DNA of 64,000 nt from Solwaraspora sp. WMMD406 (GTDB taxonomy: Bacteria; Actinomycetota; Actinomycetes; Mycobacteriales; Micromonosporaceae). Location of the stretch: contig NZ_JARUBF010000001.1 of assembly GCF_029626025.1 (NCBI RefSeq), positions 3,720,001-3,784,000 of the forward strand, given 5' to 3'. Positions 36,047-45,921 of this stretch are shown in pieces. Position numbers and translations under genes: made by a program. The number at the start of each line of letters is the position of its first letter. Position 1 is the first letter of the stretch. The notes under the pieces are model-generated. The model made no database searches and was not told the origin of the DNA. It saw only the letters and a program-made list of their open reading frames with translations.

Positions 36047-37379
36047 GTCCCTATGGGTTCTGTCAAGCAGCGAGGCGGGGTTCGTCCGCCGGTTTGGGCT
36101 GGTATGGCCGTTGGGTGCGGAGCATGGCGTGGAGGACGTCGACGCGGCGGCGGGCGAGGCAGATGAGGGCGGCGTTGTGTTTCTTGCCCTCAGCGCGTTT
36201 GCGGTCGTAGTAGGCGCGGCTGAGCGGGTCGGCGAGAGCGGCGAACGCGGACAGGAAGAACGCGCGTTTCAGCTGCTTGTTGCCGCCCTTGGGTGGGTGT
36301 TCGCCACGGATGCTGGTGCCGGAGCGGCGGGTGACCGGGGCCAGGCCGGCGTAGGCGGCCAGGTGGCCGGGGGTGGGGAACGAGGTGCCGTCGCCGACTT
36401 CGAGCAGGATGCGGGCCGCGGTCCTGACGCCGATGCCGGGCATCGAGGTCAGGACCGGGGCAAGAGGGTGCGCATCAAGCATCCCTTCGACCTGTTCGGC
36501 GACCTGGTCGCGTTGGCGCAGCAGGTCACGCAGGTTGTCGGCGAGTCGGGGAAGGACGGTCTCGGCGGCGGTGGTGCCGGGAACCACGACGGTCTGCGCG
36601 TCGAGCGCGGTGAAGATCTGGTCGACCAGGCGGGCGCCCATGCGTGGCGCGCGGGCCTTGACGATCTCGGTGAGTTTCGCCCGGCCTGCCTTGCGGATGC
36701 CGGTGGGTCCGCCGCACCGCGAGATGGCTTCCAGGACGGCGGGGTGCTGCAGTTTCGGGCCGAGGACGCGTTCCAGGGGTGGGTGGATCTGGGTGAGCAG
36801 GCCCCGGATGCGGTTGGCGACGCGGGTGACCTCGCCGGCGAGGTCGTCGTCGTAGCCGACCATCACCTCCAGCTCGGCCAGGGCGTCGTCGCCGGTGTCG
36901 ACCCGGCGCAGGGTGTGGGGCAGGGTGCGGGCGGCGTCGGCGATGACGTAGGCGTCGCGGGCGTCGGTCTTCGCGGTGCCGGGGTGCAGGTCGGCCAGGC
37001 GGCGCATGACCAGACCGGGCAGGTAGGCGACCTGGTGGCCGCAGGCGCGGGCGACCGCGACGGGCAGCGCGCCGATCGAGGCGGGCTGGTCGACCACGGC
37101 CAGGATCTGGCCGTGCCGGGCGAGTTTGTCGAACAGTTTCCGCAGCCCGGTTTCGGTGTTGGGCAGCGTCGCGTCGTGCAGCCGCTTGCCGTCGCGGTTC
37201 AACGCGACCGCGTGGTGTCCTTCCTTGCCGACGTCGAGTCCGATGAAGACGCCGAACCCGTCGTGCACAGCTTGCCTCCTCACGGCGATGGCCTGGCTCG
37301 GCCGCTGGTCATAGCGTCGGACTGCCGGCATCCACGTTACGGAGAGACCTACCCCACGACGGGGTGGCCGGGTCCCTAT
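36046..37379 (-). mobile_element. IS110-family element A (approximate limits)
   Basis: Contains one IS110 transposase gene. The octamer GTCCCTAT occurs at 36047-36054 and 37372-37379, about 1.3 kb apart, a normal element length, and may mark the two ends; the true borders are uncertain because this family lacks inverted repeats. The left copy lies right at the Rhs break. Confidence 0.5.
36063..37268 (-). CDS. IS110-family transposase A
   Basis: 401 aa from GTG 37268, preceded by GAGGAG at eight bases. DEDD catalytic domain at the N-terminus (FIGLDVGKEGHHAVALN, AKTDARDAYVIADAART) and the Transposase_20 domain near the C-terminus (SMPGIGVRTAARILLEVGD, YAGLAPVTRRSGTSIRGE) with the serine nucleophile. 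Complete and uninterrupted. An upstream in-frame extension to 37454 is rejected for lack of a ribosome site. IS110 enzymes recombine target and donor guided by a bridge RNA from the element's non-coding end. Confidence 0.94.
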   Translation of the reverse strand: MHDGFGVFIGLDVGKEGHHAVALNRDGKRLHDATLPNTETGLRKLFDKLARHGQILAVVDQPASIGALPVAVARACGHQVAYLPGLVMRRLADLHPGTAKTDARDAYVIADAARTLPHTLRRVDTGDDALAELEVMVGYDDDLAGEVTRVANRIRGLLTQIHPPLERVLGPKLQHPAVLEAISRCGGPTGIRKAGRAKLTEIVKARAPRMGARLVDQIFTALDAQTVVVPGTTAAETVLPRLADNLRDLLRQRDQVAEQVEGMLDAHPLAPVLTSMPGIGVRTAARILLEVGDGTSFPTPGHLAAYAGLAPVTRRSGTSIRGEHPPKGGNKQLKRAFFLSAFAALADPLSRAYYDRKRAEGKKHNAALICLARRRVDVLHAMLRTQRPYQPKPADEPRLAA

Positions 37380-37540
37380 CAGCGGTCCGCCGACGCCACC
37401 CGGCTCGGCGACAACACCCCCCGGATCATGCGTACGACAGGGGCATTCAGTCATACCGAGCCGGGCGACCGAGCAGTCCCCGGCTGGGGACGATCAAAAA
37501 GACCTCCGATCTCCGGAAGCGTCAAGTCGTCGGTTCGCCG
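37269..37540 (-). other. Non-coding end of IS110 element A, candidate bridge-RNA region
   Basis: 272 bases upstream of the transposase without a gene. In IS110-group elements this side encodes the structured guide RNA. Several complementary GC-rich stretches are visible (for example GCCGGGG and GCCCGGC near 37455-37490), but I cannot fold it by eye with confidence. Confidence 0.35.
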
Positions 37541-38176
37541 TCAGGTGATGAACTGGAAGATCTTGCCGGTCTCCAGCGGCTGTGGGGTGCCGGTGAAGCG
37601 GTGAACGCCGACGGAGAACAGCACGTCGTCGGGTGCGGTGAAAGCCTGTTCGGCGAACCCTGCGTCGGCCAGCCACCTTCGGACCGCCGGTGTCAGGTCG
37701 GGTGCTCGTCGTGTCCTGGTCCAGATCACTGTGGCGTCGGCAGCGCAGATCTGCGGCAGCGCGTGAATGGTGGTGTGGGCGTCGGCGTCGCTGATGTTGC
37801 CCAGGACGCCTGCCATGATGACCAGGTCGGCGGGCACCGCCTGCCGGTATGAGGCGAGGTCACCGGCGTCGGCCTGCCCGACGGTCACCGTGTCGAGGCC
37901 TTCGGCGATTGCTCGGGTCCGGGCCGCGGCGACGTTGCGCGGTTCGTACTCGAGCAGCGTGGCGCTGACTCGCACGGCGTCCTGGCGCGACGCCAGCACG
38001 GTGAGAATGTCGTGACCTTGGCCGGCGCACATGCTGAGCACGGACACCGGTTCGCCAGGTCGCTCATCGAGCCACGCGGCGATGTGCTGCTGGACCAGCT
38101 TCAGTCGGCGTGCCAGGGGCGAGCCGGGGTCGGTGTAAGGGCTGTGCCAGGCGTACCAGTCCTTGCCGTCGTTCAT
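37541..38176 (-). CDS. Class I SAM-dependent methyltransferase between two IS110 elements
   Basis: 211 aa from ATG 38176 (DWYAWHSPYTDPGSPLARRL is a typical start of this small family). SAM motif SVLSMCAGQGHDIL, acidic loop LLEYEPRN, and the motif VPADLVIMAGVLGNISDAD. Substrate unknown. An alternative GTG at 38200 overlaps the stop of transposase B (GTGA), so translation could be coupled to the transposase. It lies inside the DNA that splits the Rhs gene and may be a passenger of the element or a remnant of host DNA. Confidence 0.8.
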   Translation of the reverse strand: MNDGKDWYAWHSPYTDPGSPLARRLKLVQQHIAAWLDERPGEPVSVLSMCAGQGHDILTVLASRQDAVRVSATLLEYEPRNVAAARTRAIAEGLDTVTVGQADAGDLASYRQAVPADLVIMAGVLGNISDADAHTTIHALPQICAADATVIWTRTRRAPDLTPAVRRWLADAGFAEQAFTAPDDVLFSVGVHRFTGTPQPLETGKIFQFIT

Positions 38177-38196
38177 GGGCGCCGAGTTTGCCAGTG

Positions 38197-39438
38197 TCAC
38201 TGCGCAGCGGCGGGTGCGGGCATGCCGATCGTGGGGAAGGCCTTGCCGGGGTGGTAGAGCTGTCCTGTTGCGAGGCAGTGGTGCAGGCAGCCGAGGAGCC
38301 GGTTGAACAGGTGGCGTAGTGCGGCGGGATGTCGGTCGCCGTGGTCGCGGCGGCGCTGGTAGTGCTGTTTGGCGGGTTCGGCGTGGGTAGCGGCGACGAA
38401 GGCCCACAGATATCCGGCGGCGGCGAGCCGATCGTTCTTCACCTTGCGGTGGGTGATGGAGATGCTGCGCCCGGACGCGCGGGTGACCGGGGCCGCGCCG
38501 GCGTAGGCCTTCAGAGCGCGGGCATCGGCGAACCGGGCGCGGTCGTCGCCGATCTCGGCCAGAACGCGGGCACCGGTCACGTCGGCCAGACCGGGGAAGC
38601 TTGTCACGATCGCGTGGTCCGGGTGCTGGCGGAACGCTTCGCTGGCGGCCTCGGCAAGCGAATCAACACTGGCGCATTCGACGTTCAGCGTCGCGAGCAG
38701 TGCCAGCGCCTGGATGCCCATGGCTTCCTCCACGACGTCCGGCTGACGCAGTTGCGGACGGCGCAGCGCCTGCTGCAGCTCGGCGGCCAGGTCCTCGACG
38801 CCACGCCGTCGGCCGCCGCGGCGTAGGGCGGCGGCGATCCGAGTTGTGGACAGCTTCGCCGCAGCTGCGGGCGTGGATGCGGCGGCCAGCACCGCACGGG
38901 CGTCCGCGCTGGTCAGGTTGCCCTTCCTGCCGTTGAACGCGGCGAGGAACGTGGGGAAGTACTCCCGCAGCAGTGACCGCAGCTCGTTCGAGGCCCGGGT
39001 TCGCCGCCAGGTGGCGTCCTGGTGGGCCCGGGCCAGCACCGCGACCGCCTGAACCAGTTCGCTGTCGTGCGGCAGCGGCCGGTGAGCGTGGGCGTCGGTG
39101 CGCAGGATGTTGGCCAGCACCACCGCGTCGGCGTGGTCGGACTTCTTGCGTGACACCGAGTGCCGCTCCCGGTAGCGGGCCACCGCCATCGGGTTGATCG
39201 AGTACACCCGCCGCCCACTTACGCGCAGCGCCGCGACCAGCAGGCCACGCGGGGTCTCGATCGCCACCGGGATCGGCTCCTCGGCGCTGTCACCGGCGGC
39301 GGCCAGCATCTCGACCAGCGTGGTGAATCCGTCCACGTCGTCGCCGATGCGACCCTTGGCAACCAGGCGACCGTGCTCGTCGACCAGGGCAATATCGTGA
39401 TGCCGTTCTGACCAGTCGATGCCGCAGTACACCGCCAA
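38197..39438 (-). CDS. IS110-family transposase B
   Basis: 413 aa from TTG 39438 (GTG 39432 is equally possible; GGGAGGAG lies upstream). DEDD domain (YCGIDWSERHHDIALVDEHG, KKSDHADAVVLANILRTD) and Transposase_20 domain (SFPGLADVTGARVLAEIGDD, YAGAAPVTRASGRSISITH). Distinct in sequence from transposase A, so two different elements landed here. Its 3' end abuts the methyltransferase start. Confidence 0.94.
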   Translation of the reverse strand: MAVYCGIDWSERHHDIALVDEHGRLVAKGRIGDDVDGFTTLVEMLAAAGDSAEEPIPVAIETPRGLLVAALRVSGRRVYSINPMAVARYRERHSVSRKKSDHADAVVLANILRTDAHAHRPLPHDSELVQAVAVLARAHQDATWRRTRASNELRSLLREYFPTFLAAFNGRKGNLTSADARAVLAAASTPAAAAKLSTTRIAAALRRGGRRRGVEDLAAELQQALRRPQLRQPDVVEEAMGIQALALLATLNVECASVDSLAEAASEAFRQHPDHAIVTSFPGLADVTGARVLAEIGDDRARFADARALKAYAGAAPVTRASGRSISITHRKVKNDRLAAAGYLWAFVAATHAEPAKQHYQRRRDHGDRHPAALRHLFNRLLGCLHHCLATGQLYHPGKAFPTIGMPAPAAAQ

Positions 39439-39864
39439 CTCCTACTCCTCCCTCGCCTGCCCATCGGGCATGCAACCCTGGCGGAAACGCGCGGCGCCCT
39501 AATGACGAGGCTCTGTGGCCTACCCTCCGATGAGCCGTTCGCGATCCCAGCGACCCGCACGGTCCCGGTCTTCGCAGTAAGAGCTCGTCGGCTCCCGGTA
39601 TGCGAGGTGTTCGCCGTGCGGGCGGGCTGCAACCACGATCAACATCCTGCCCAAGGTCACGAGGTGGTCCGGCACCGCCGAGATCCGCCGGTCTTGCACG
39701 AGACCTGACACGGTCCAGAGGTGTGCAGGCGTGAACTCAGCGAGCCGGACCACCACACGAACGACTCGCCGAGCCCACGCTGCCGATCTTTTTGGAGACC
39801 TCAAGGGCCGGGTAACGGGCAGGCATCCCGTGGTCCACGGCGGGCCGTTCGGGATTCATTAGGT
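39439..39864 (-). other. Non-coding region right of IS110 transposase B
   Basis: About 425 bases without a convincing gene, between the transposase and the resumed Rhs coding sequence. It should contain the right end of element B and possibly its bridge RNA. The inverted stretch CCCGTGGTCCACGG near 39827-39840 is the clearest hairpin. I cannot place the exact border with the Rhs gene, which resumes by 39871. Confidence 0.4.
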
Positions 39865-42800
39865 AACGAGGTGACCCGTGTCGAGCAGGTCGCCGACTTC
39901 ACCGGTGGGAGTCCGGACTGGGTGATGGTCGCCACCGCCGACTACGACACGTGGGGCCGGATCGAGGTGGCGGGTGACGCCCTGGGCCGGGAGACGACCA
40001 CGACCTACGTCCACAACAACAACGACCTGCTCGGCACCGTGATCACGACGAACCCGGCCGGCCACGAGACGACGGTCACCCTGGACACCACCCGTGGGCT
40101 GCCGACCAGCGCGGTCGACGCGAACGACAAGACGACCACGGCGTGGCTCGACGCTCTCGGCCGGCTCACCCACGTGTGGGCACCCGAACGCGGCACCAAC
40201 GAGACTCCGGACACCGAATACGTGTACACCGTCTCCCTGACGGCGCCGGCGACGATCCAGACCAAAACGTTGAGCCCCACGGGCGGTGTGGTGTCCGCGT
40301 TCGACATCTCCGACGGGCTGCTCCGCCCCCGCCAGACCCAGGCGACCGCCCCGGACGGCAAACGGACCATCGTCGACACCCGGTACGACGGCCGGGGCCT
40401 GCCGGTCAAGACGTCGACGTTCTACAACAACGCCTCGGGTCCGACCGGGACGCTGGTCGGTTTCGCCGACACCGCTGTCGACACCCAGACCCGCACCGTG
40501 TACGACGGCGCCGGGCGGGCGACCCGGGACCAGTTCTGGTCGGCTGACAGCCTGCAGTGGGAGACCGTGACCGGCTACGGCGGTGACCGGGTCACCGTCA
40601 CCCCACCCGCCGGCGGCACCCCCACCACCACCCTCCTCGATGTCCGGGGCCGGCTGACCCACCTACGGCAGCACGACGGCGCCACCACGGCAACCGCGTT
40701 CCAGGAGACCAGCTACGGCTACAACCTGCGCGACGAACTGACCTCGGTCACCGACCCCGCCGACAACCAATGGACCTACGACTACGACCTGCTCGGCCGC
40801 CGCTGGCAGACCATCGACCCGGACGCGGGCACCTCGACCAGCGTCTACGACAACGCCGGGCAGCTGGTCACCACCACCGACGGCCGGGGCGAAACCCTCT
40901 GGTACGGCTACGACACCCTCGGCCGCCCCACCGAACTCCGCGACGACAACCCCACCGGCACCCTGCGGGCCTCCTGGCTCTACGACACCTTGGGAGCCGG
41001 TCTGCTGACCTCGTCCAGCCGGCATATCGGCGCCGACACCTACACCAGTGCGGTCACCGCCTACGACGACGGCTACCGACCCCTCGGCACCACCGTCACC
41101 ATCCCCGCCGCCGAGACCGGACTCGCCGGCACCTACACCACCAGCCACAGCTACCACGACAACGGCGCCCCTGAAACCACCACCATCCCCGCCGTCGGCG
41201 GCCTCCCCGCCGAAACAATCGAATACGGCTACCACACCGCCTCCGGCCTACCCACCACCCTCACCACCGAAAACGACACCTACGTCGCCGCGACCAGCTA
41301 CCACTACGACGGCCAGATCGCCCAACGCATCCTCGGCACCGGCGCCGACCGGGTACGGGTCTCCTCACCAGTCGAGCCCGGCACCCGCCGCCTCGCCGCC
41401 TCCCAGGTCGACACCGAACACCCCACGACCCCGAACACCTGGGACGACGCGGCCACCACCACCTACACCTACGACCCCGCCGGCAACATCACCTCCATGG
41501 CCGGGAAAACAGCAGGTGTCGCGGACCAGACCGAATGCTTCATCTACGACAACTTCCGACGCCTCACCGACGCCTGGACCCAGACCACCGCCCCCTGCAC
41601 CACCCCCCAACGGACCGGCGCCGACCCTTACCGGCAGCAATGGGAATACGACGACGCCACCGGCAACCGGGAAACCGAAACCACCTGGACGGCGACCGGA
41701 TCCACCACCGCCACCTACACCTACCCCACCCCCACCAGCCCCCACCCGCACGCCGTCGACGAGGTCGACTACGACGGTGAGACCACCCGCACCGACACCT
41801 TCACCTACACGACGGGCGGGCACACCGAGCAGCGGACCGTCGACGGTGTCACCCAAACCCTCTACTGGGACGCGGAGGGCCGTCTCGCCGCGACCACGCA
41901 GACCGGCCTCGACACCACCTACGTCTACGACACCTCAGGCAACCGGCTCCTCCGCCGCGACGCCACCGGCACCACCCTCTACCTCGGCCACACCGAACTC
42001 CGCCGCACCAACGCCAACGGCCAGATCGACGGCACCCGCTACTACCACCACAACGGTGCCACCGTCGCCGTCCGCACCGTCACCGGCCTCACCTGGCTGA
42101 TCCCCGACCACCACGGCACCCACCAGATCGCCATCGACCCCACCACCCTCGACCTCACCCACCGCCGCACCCTGCCCTTCGGCGACACCCGTGGCACTGC
42201 ACCCACCAACTGGCCCGGCGACAAAGGCTTCGTCGGCGGAACCAAGGACCCCACGGGCCTGACTCACATAGGCGCACGCCAGTACGATCCCGCCCTCGGT
42301 CGGTTCATCTCCGTGGATCCCATCATGGATCTGGGCGATCCGCAGTCGATGAATGGCTACGCATACGCAGGAAACAGCCCGATTTCGTTTAGCGATGCCG
42401 ATGGCCTCCGTCGAATCGAAGTGGCTGGGGCCGGAGGAGGGGCCGCCGCGGCTCGAGGCGGAGGTGTCACGTTCGGCCTTGGAGGCGCACCTCGCCCCAG
42501 CGCTGCCAGACGAGCCGCCGCGGCCAGGCCGCCAGCACCGGCACGCGGAAGCTCCATCTCGAGCTCCCTCACAACACAGGAACTCAAGGCTCTCCGTCAA
42601 CAAGGCCAAAGTAAGGCTGCGCCTTCTCGGCCCACCAAGCCGACCCCCAGAAATACCAGCACTGGCGCAAGCAAGAAGTCGACCAATGTGCCGGCCAAGG
42701 TCGGGGGGCAGACCGTCAAGCATAGGTCGGATACGCAGACGCAAATCAAAGATATCTCTGTTGCTGAAGATGGGCCCATCCAAGGACTTTACGTTCCTCA

Positions 42801-43659
42801 AAACAGCCCCAGTCGCTCTTGTGGTCCTGGCAACAGCTTCGCTCCTGGAACACCCGTCCTTCTCGCCAACGGCACCACCAAACCAATCGAACAGATCAAA
42901 ATCGGCGACACCGTCCTCGCCACTGACCCTGAAACCGGCGAGACCGCCCCCAAACAAGTTACCGACACCATCACCGGTCACGGCGACAAGAACCTCGTCT
43001 CCGTCACCCTCCAAACCGGCGACAACGAGCCGACCGCCACCCTCGTCGCCACCGACAAACACCCCTTCTGGGTCCCCGAACTCCAGGAATGGGTCGACGC
43101 GACCAACCTAAAAGCAGGCCAACTACTACAAACCTCGGCCGGCACCTGGGTCCAGATCAGCGCCGTCCGCCAATGGACCGAAACCCGCACCGTCCACAAC
43201 CTCACCGTCGCCGACATCCACACGTACTATGTGCTCGCCGGGGACACGCCCGTCCTGGTCCACAACTGCGGAACGACGGATTTCTTTACGGTCCAGGGTG
43301 CGGATGACGCTGCTCGTCTCGGTTCTGGAGGGCATCCCTTCCCGACCGCGCCTGAGCGAGCGCACTTTGGTCCGGGTGTGTACGCGTGGGGTCGTGAAGC
43401 GGAGGTAGTCGCGTACGCCGCCAACAAGCCGGGCGCCCAAATCATGCGATTCTCCATCGACAACAGAGCGCTGGCCGGGCTTAGGCAAGCGCATCTTGGG
43501 ACGATGTCGGATGATGCGGCGACAGCCTTCATGGAGCAGAATAGCCTCTTGTGGGGCGGCAACGCTGGGCATGGGCTCGACTACATCTCCAGACCCACTG
43601 CCAGGGGAACCGAACACTTCTTTTCATCGGGGATCTTCGACTTATTGGGATTCGGGTGA
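39865..43659 (+). pseudogene. Rhs/YD-repeat toxin gene, 3' half with Hint and toxin tip
   Basis: About 1262 codons resuming at GTG 39871 (VTRVEQVADF). Many YD repeats (YDTWGRIE, YDLLGRRWQ, YDTLGRPTEL) build the shell; the RHS core ends at YDPALGRFISVDP and NGYAYAGNSPISFSDADG (to about 42405). A linker leads to a pretoxin Hint domain (FAPGTPVLLANGTTKPIEQ to LVHNC at 43269) that would self-cleave. The 129-residue tip after it (FGPGVYAWGREAEVVAYA, IMRFSIDN) looks like an ADP-ribosyltransferase-type fold; this is a weak call. Codons end mostly in C. Cut off from its signal sequence by the IS110 insertion, so secretion is doubtful. Confidence 0.82.
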
Positions 43660-44111
43660 TGGACTTGGGTAGCACATACACCTACAGAGTGCTTCGTTCG
43701 TCGTGGGGAATCTTTATCTCAATCACGGCTGATGCGTTCAAGGGCGAGGGGGGCAGCGATGGTGCTGTCCCCCTCGGGGAAGGCGTCTTCCTTGCGGATG
43801 CCACACAAGGTGCCGGACTTTCGCGCGACGTTATGGACATGCTCGCGAGAGGGCTAGGGCTGCTTTCGACTGAGATTGCATCGACCGGCTCGGGGGAGCG
43901 AATAACGGTTGTGGTCCAAGAAATTAGATATAACGATTGTGACTTTCAGGAGGAAGGGCTCGCGGCGGCGATACACGGCTGGGCTATTGCTGAGTTTGGG
44001 CTTCCCAAGAGAGATATCGCCGTCACTTTTGACAGGGAGGCAAATCGGTACGTATTCGATTTGCCGAATCCTGGCGATACGGCTAAACCCGCATCACCGA
44101 CAAATACGTGA
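43659..44111 (+). CDS. Candidate immunity protein of the Rhs toxin
   Basis: 150 aa; ATG overlaps the toxin stop (TGATG arrangement, four shared bases). I do not recognise the family. It is mostly short strands and helices, acidic, soluble, with no signal. Position immediately after the toxin tip, same strand and overlap make immunity the obvious role. Codon use is clearly less GC-rich than the surrounding genome (for instance AAATTAGATATAACG near 43920), as is the toxin tip, which fits a cassette exchanged as a unit. Confidence 0.72.
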   Translation: MDLGSTYTYRVLRSSWGIFISITADAFKGEGGSDGAVPLGEGVFLADATQGAGLSRDVMDMLARGLGLLSTEIASTGSGERITVVVQEIRYNDCDFQEEGLAAAIHGWAIAEFGLPKRDIAVTFDREANRYVFDLPNPGDTAKPASPTNT

Positions 44112-44153
44112 ATCAGACGTTCTCTTAGTGAATCAGTGCTGCGAGGTAGATGT

Positions 44154-45026
44154 TCAGGAATTGCTGGCGGTCCTCGCTGCGGTGAGGAGCAATTCTCGCG
44201 ACTCGTCCTCGCTCAGGCAGGCCGAGCGGATGTTGTCGTAGGCTTGGGCGTACAGGTCGACTTCGGTCTGCTTGTCGAGGAAGAGCGCGCCGGTGAGCAT
44301 CTCGTGGTGGACGATGGTGGGTTCACTCGCATCGGGGAAGTCGAGGATGGTGAAGGGCGTGCAGGTTGCCGTACCGGCAGGTAGTCCTGCGGCAAACGGC
44401 AGGACGCGGACCGAGACGTTGGGTAGTTGGCCTGCGTCGACGACCCGGCGCAGTTGGTCTGCCATGATCTCGGGCGTTCCCACCGTACGAAGCAGTGCGG
44501 ATTCGTCGAGGACGACGTCGACATCTGGCGGCGTCGGATAAATCCGGGTCAGAACGCTCGCCCGAGCGAGTTGGGCAGTGACAACGTCGTAAGTGACGTG
44601 CGCGTTGCTGACATTCGCATCGATGACCGTGGTGGCGTACTCCTTGGTCTGTAGCAGGCCGGGGATGAGTTGGATGTGGAAGATGCGCAACCGACTCGCG
44701 GTCTCCTCGAACCCCGCGTAGACGTCGAACCCCGGCGGCAGGCTGGCGTAGTCGTGCCACCAGCCTTTCTCCCGGGTTTTGGCGGCGAGGCCGACGAGCG
44801 CCTCGGTCATCGAGGGTTCAGCGCCGTAAAGTTCGCAGAGCAGCGCCACGTCCTCTGCGCGCACCGGCATTTCGCCGCGCTCCATCCGGTACAGCTTGAT
44901 TGCCGGCCACCGCAACATGCCAGCCGGCGATGTCGGCGACACGTGGTCCTGCCGTTCGCGGAGTCTGCGTAGCTCCTGGCCGAGCCGGCGGCGCGGCACC
45001 GACGAGTTCGAGATGGGTGCGGTCAC
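44154..45026 (-). CDS. XRE-type regulator with DUF5753, no DUF397 partner
   Basis: 290 aa from GTG 45026, behind GGGAGA; upstream in-frame codons lack a ribosome site. The helix-turn-helix is diverged (LGQELRRLRERQDHVSP ... IKLYRMERGEMPVRAED) and may recognise DNA differently. The DUF5753 part is normal (WWHDYASLPPGFDVYAGFEE, LIPGLLQTKEYATTVI, DVVLDESALLRTVG). No small DUF397 gene follows it. It ends 42 bases from the convergent immunity gene and is divergent from the next regulator. Confidence 0.88.
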   Translation of the reverse strand: MTAPISNSSVPRRRLGQELRRLRERQDHVSPTSPAGMLRWPAIKLYRMERGEMPVRAEDVALLCELYGAEPSMTEALVGLAAKTREKGWWHDYASLPPGFDVYAGFEETASRLRIFHIQLIPGLLQTKEYATTVIDANVSNAHVTYDVVTAQLARASVLTRIYPTPPDVDVVLDESALLRTVGTPEIMADQLRRVVDAGQLPNVSVRVLPFAAGLPAGTATCTPFTILDFPDASEPTIVHHEMLTGALFLDKQTEVDLYAQAYDNIRSACLSEDESRELLLTAARTASNS

Positions 45027-45171
45027 CGTTGGTCTCCCTGTGTGCGCATGTCGTGATCTGCGAAGCCACACAGTAGGAGCCGGGACGGGACGTTGAAACG
45101 TCCCAGCGGACGTTATTGCCGCCACATTAGTGGCCCTGAAACGTCCCTATCGTGTCCGGTACCGTGGCGGT

Positions 45172-45921
45172 GTGAGTCAACGTCTGCGTTCCGCGATGCT
45201 GCGAGCCCAACTGGACAGCGCAGCCCTGGCCGCTGCGGTGGGCGTTGACGTCAAGACCGTCAACCGTTGGCTCACCGGCCGGATCCCGCACCAACGCACC
45301 CGGCTGGCGGTTGCGGACGCACTCGGGGAAGACGAGGCCGATCTCTGGCCACGCGTGCGGCCGGACCTGGCCGCTGGAGCGGACAGCACCGCCGAGGTCG
45401 TCGGTGCCTACGCACACCGGGCCGACATTCCACACCAGGTGTGGACCTCGCTGTTGGCCGGCGCGACCAAGCAGATCGACCTGCTCGGCTACGCGTACCC
45501 GTTCATCATGGAGATGCTGCCGGACACGATGAACCGCATCGTCGACAAGTGCGCCAGCGGTGCCCGGGTCCGGATGGCGTTCGCCGACCCGGACTGCCCG
45601 CACGTCGCTGAACGCGACGACCTCGAACAGATCGGCGGTACGCTACCCGGTCGCATTCGCAACGCGCTCAACTTCTGCGAACCGCTGCATGATGTGCCTG
45701 GTGTCCGTATCGGTCTGCACGGCGTGCACCTGTACAACTCGGTCTTTCGTTTCGACCACCAGATGATCGTCACTCCACACCTGTACCGGGCGCGCGGCTA
45801 CCAGCATCCGGCCCTGCACCTGCGGGAGCTGTCGCCGCACGGGATCTTCGCCGCGTACGCCGACCAGTTCGAACAGGTCTGGCAGACCTGCACCCCGTAC
45901 CCGCCGCAGGAGGTGTCGTGA
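45172..45921 (+). CDS. HTH protein with DUF5919 domain
   Basis: 249 aa from GTG 45172. N-terminal helix-turn-helix (LRSAMLRAQLDSAALAAAVGVDVKTVNRWLTG) followed by a domain with VRMAFADPDC, GVRIGLHGVHLYNSVFRFDHQMIVTPHLY that recalls phospholipase-D-like folds with an incomplete catalytic motif (H-x-x-x-Y, D-H-x-M). This architecture is common and unexplained in actinomycetes. Coupled by GTGA overlap to a NUDIX hydrolase, so the two probably act together, perhaps in nucleotide signalling. Confidence 0.85.
   Translation: MSQRLRSAMLRAQLDSAALAAAVGVDVKTVNRWLTGRIPHQRTRLAVADALGEDEADLWPRVRPDLAAGADSTAEVVGAYAHRADIPHQVWTSLLAGATKQIDLLGYAYPFIMEMLPDTMNRIVDKCASGARVRMAFADPDCPHVAERDDLEQIGGTLPGRIRNALNFCEPLHDVPGVRIGLHGVHLYNSVFRFDHQMIVTPHLYRARGYQHPALHLRELSPHGIFAAYADQFEQVWQTCTPYPPQEVS

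Noticed and set aside
37269-37454. N-terminal extension of transposase A to 37454
   Set aside because: GTG 37268 has GAGGAG upstream and gives the usual family length of about 400 residues.
35835-37604. Plus-strand frame of about 590 codons across IS110 transposase A
   Set aside because: Antisense of a complete transposase with a clear ribosome site; composition is not protein-like.
41048-42100. Thr/Pro-rich plus-strand frame inside the Rhs 3' half
   Set aside because: A frame-shifted reading of the ACC-rich YD-repeat region, with no independent start signal.
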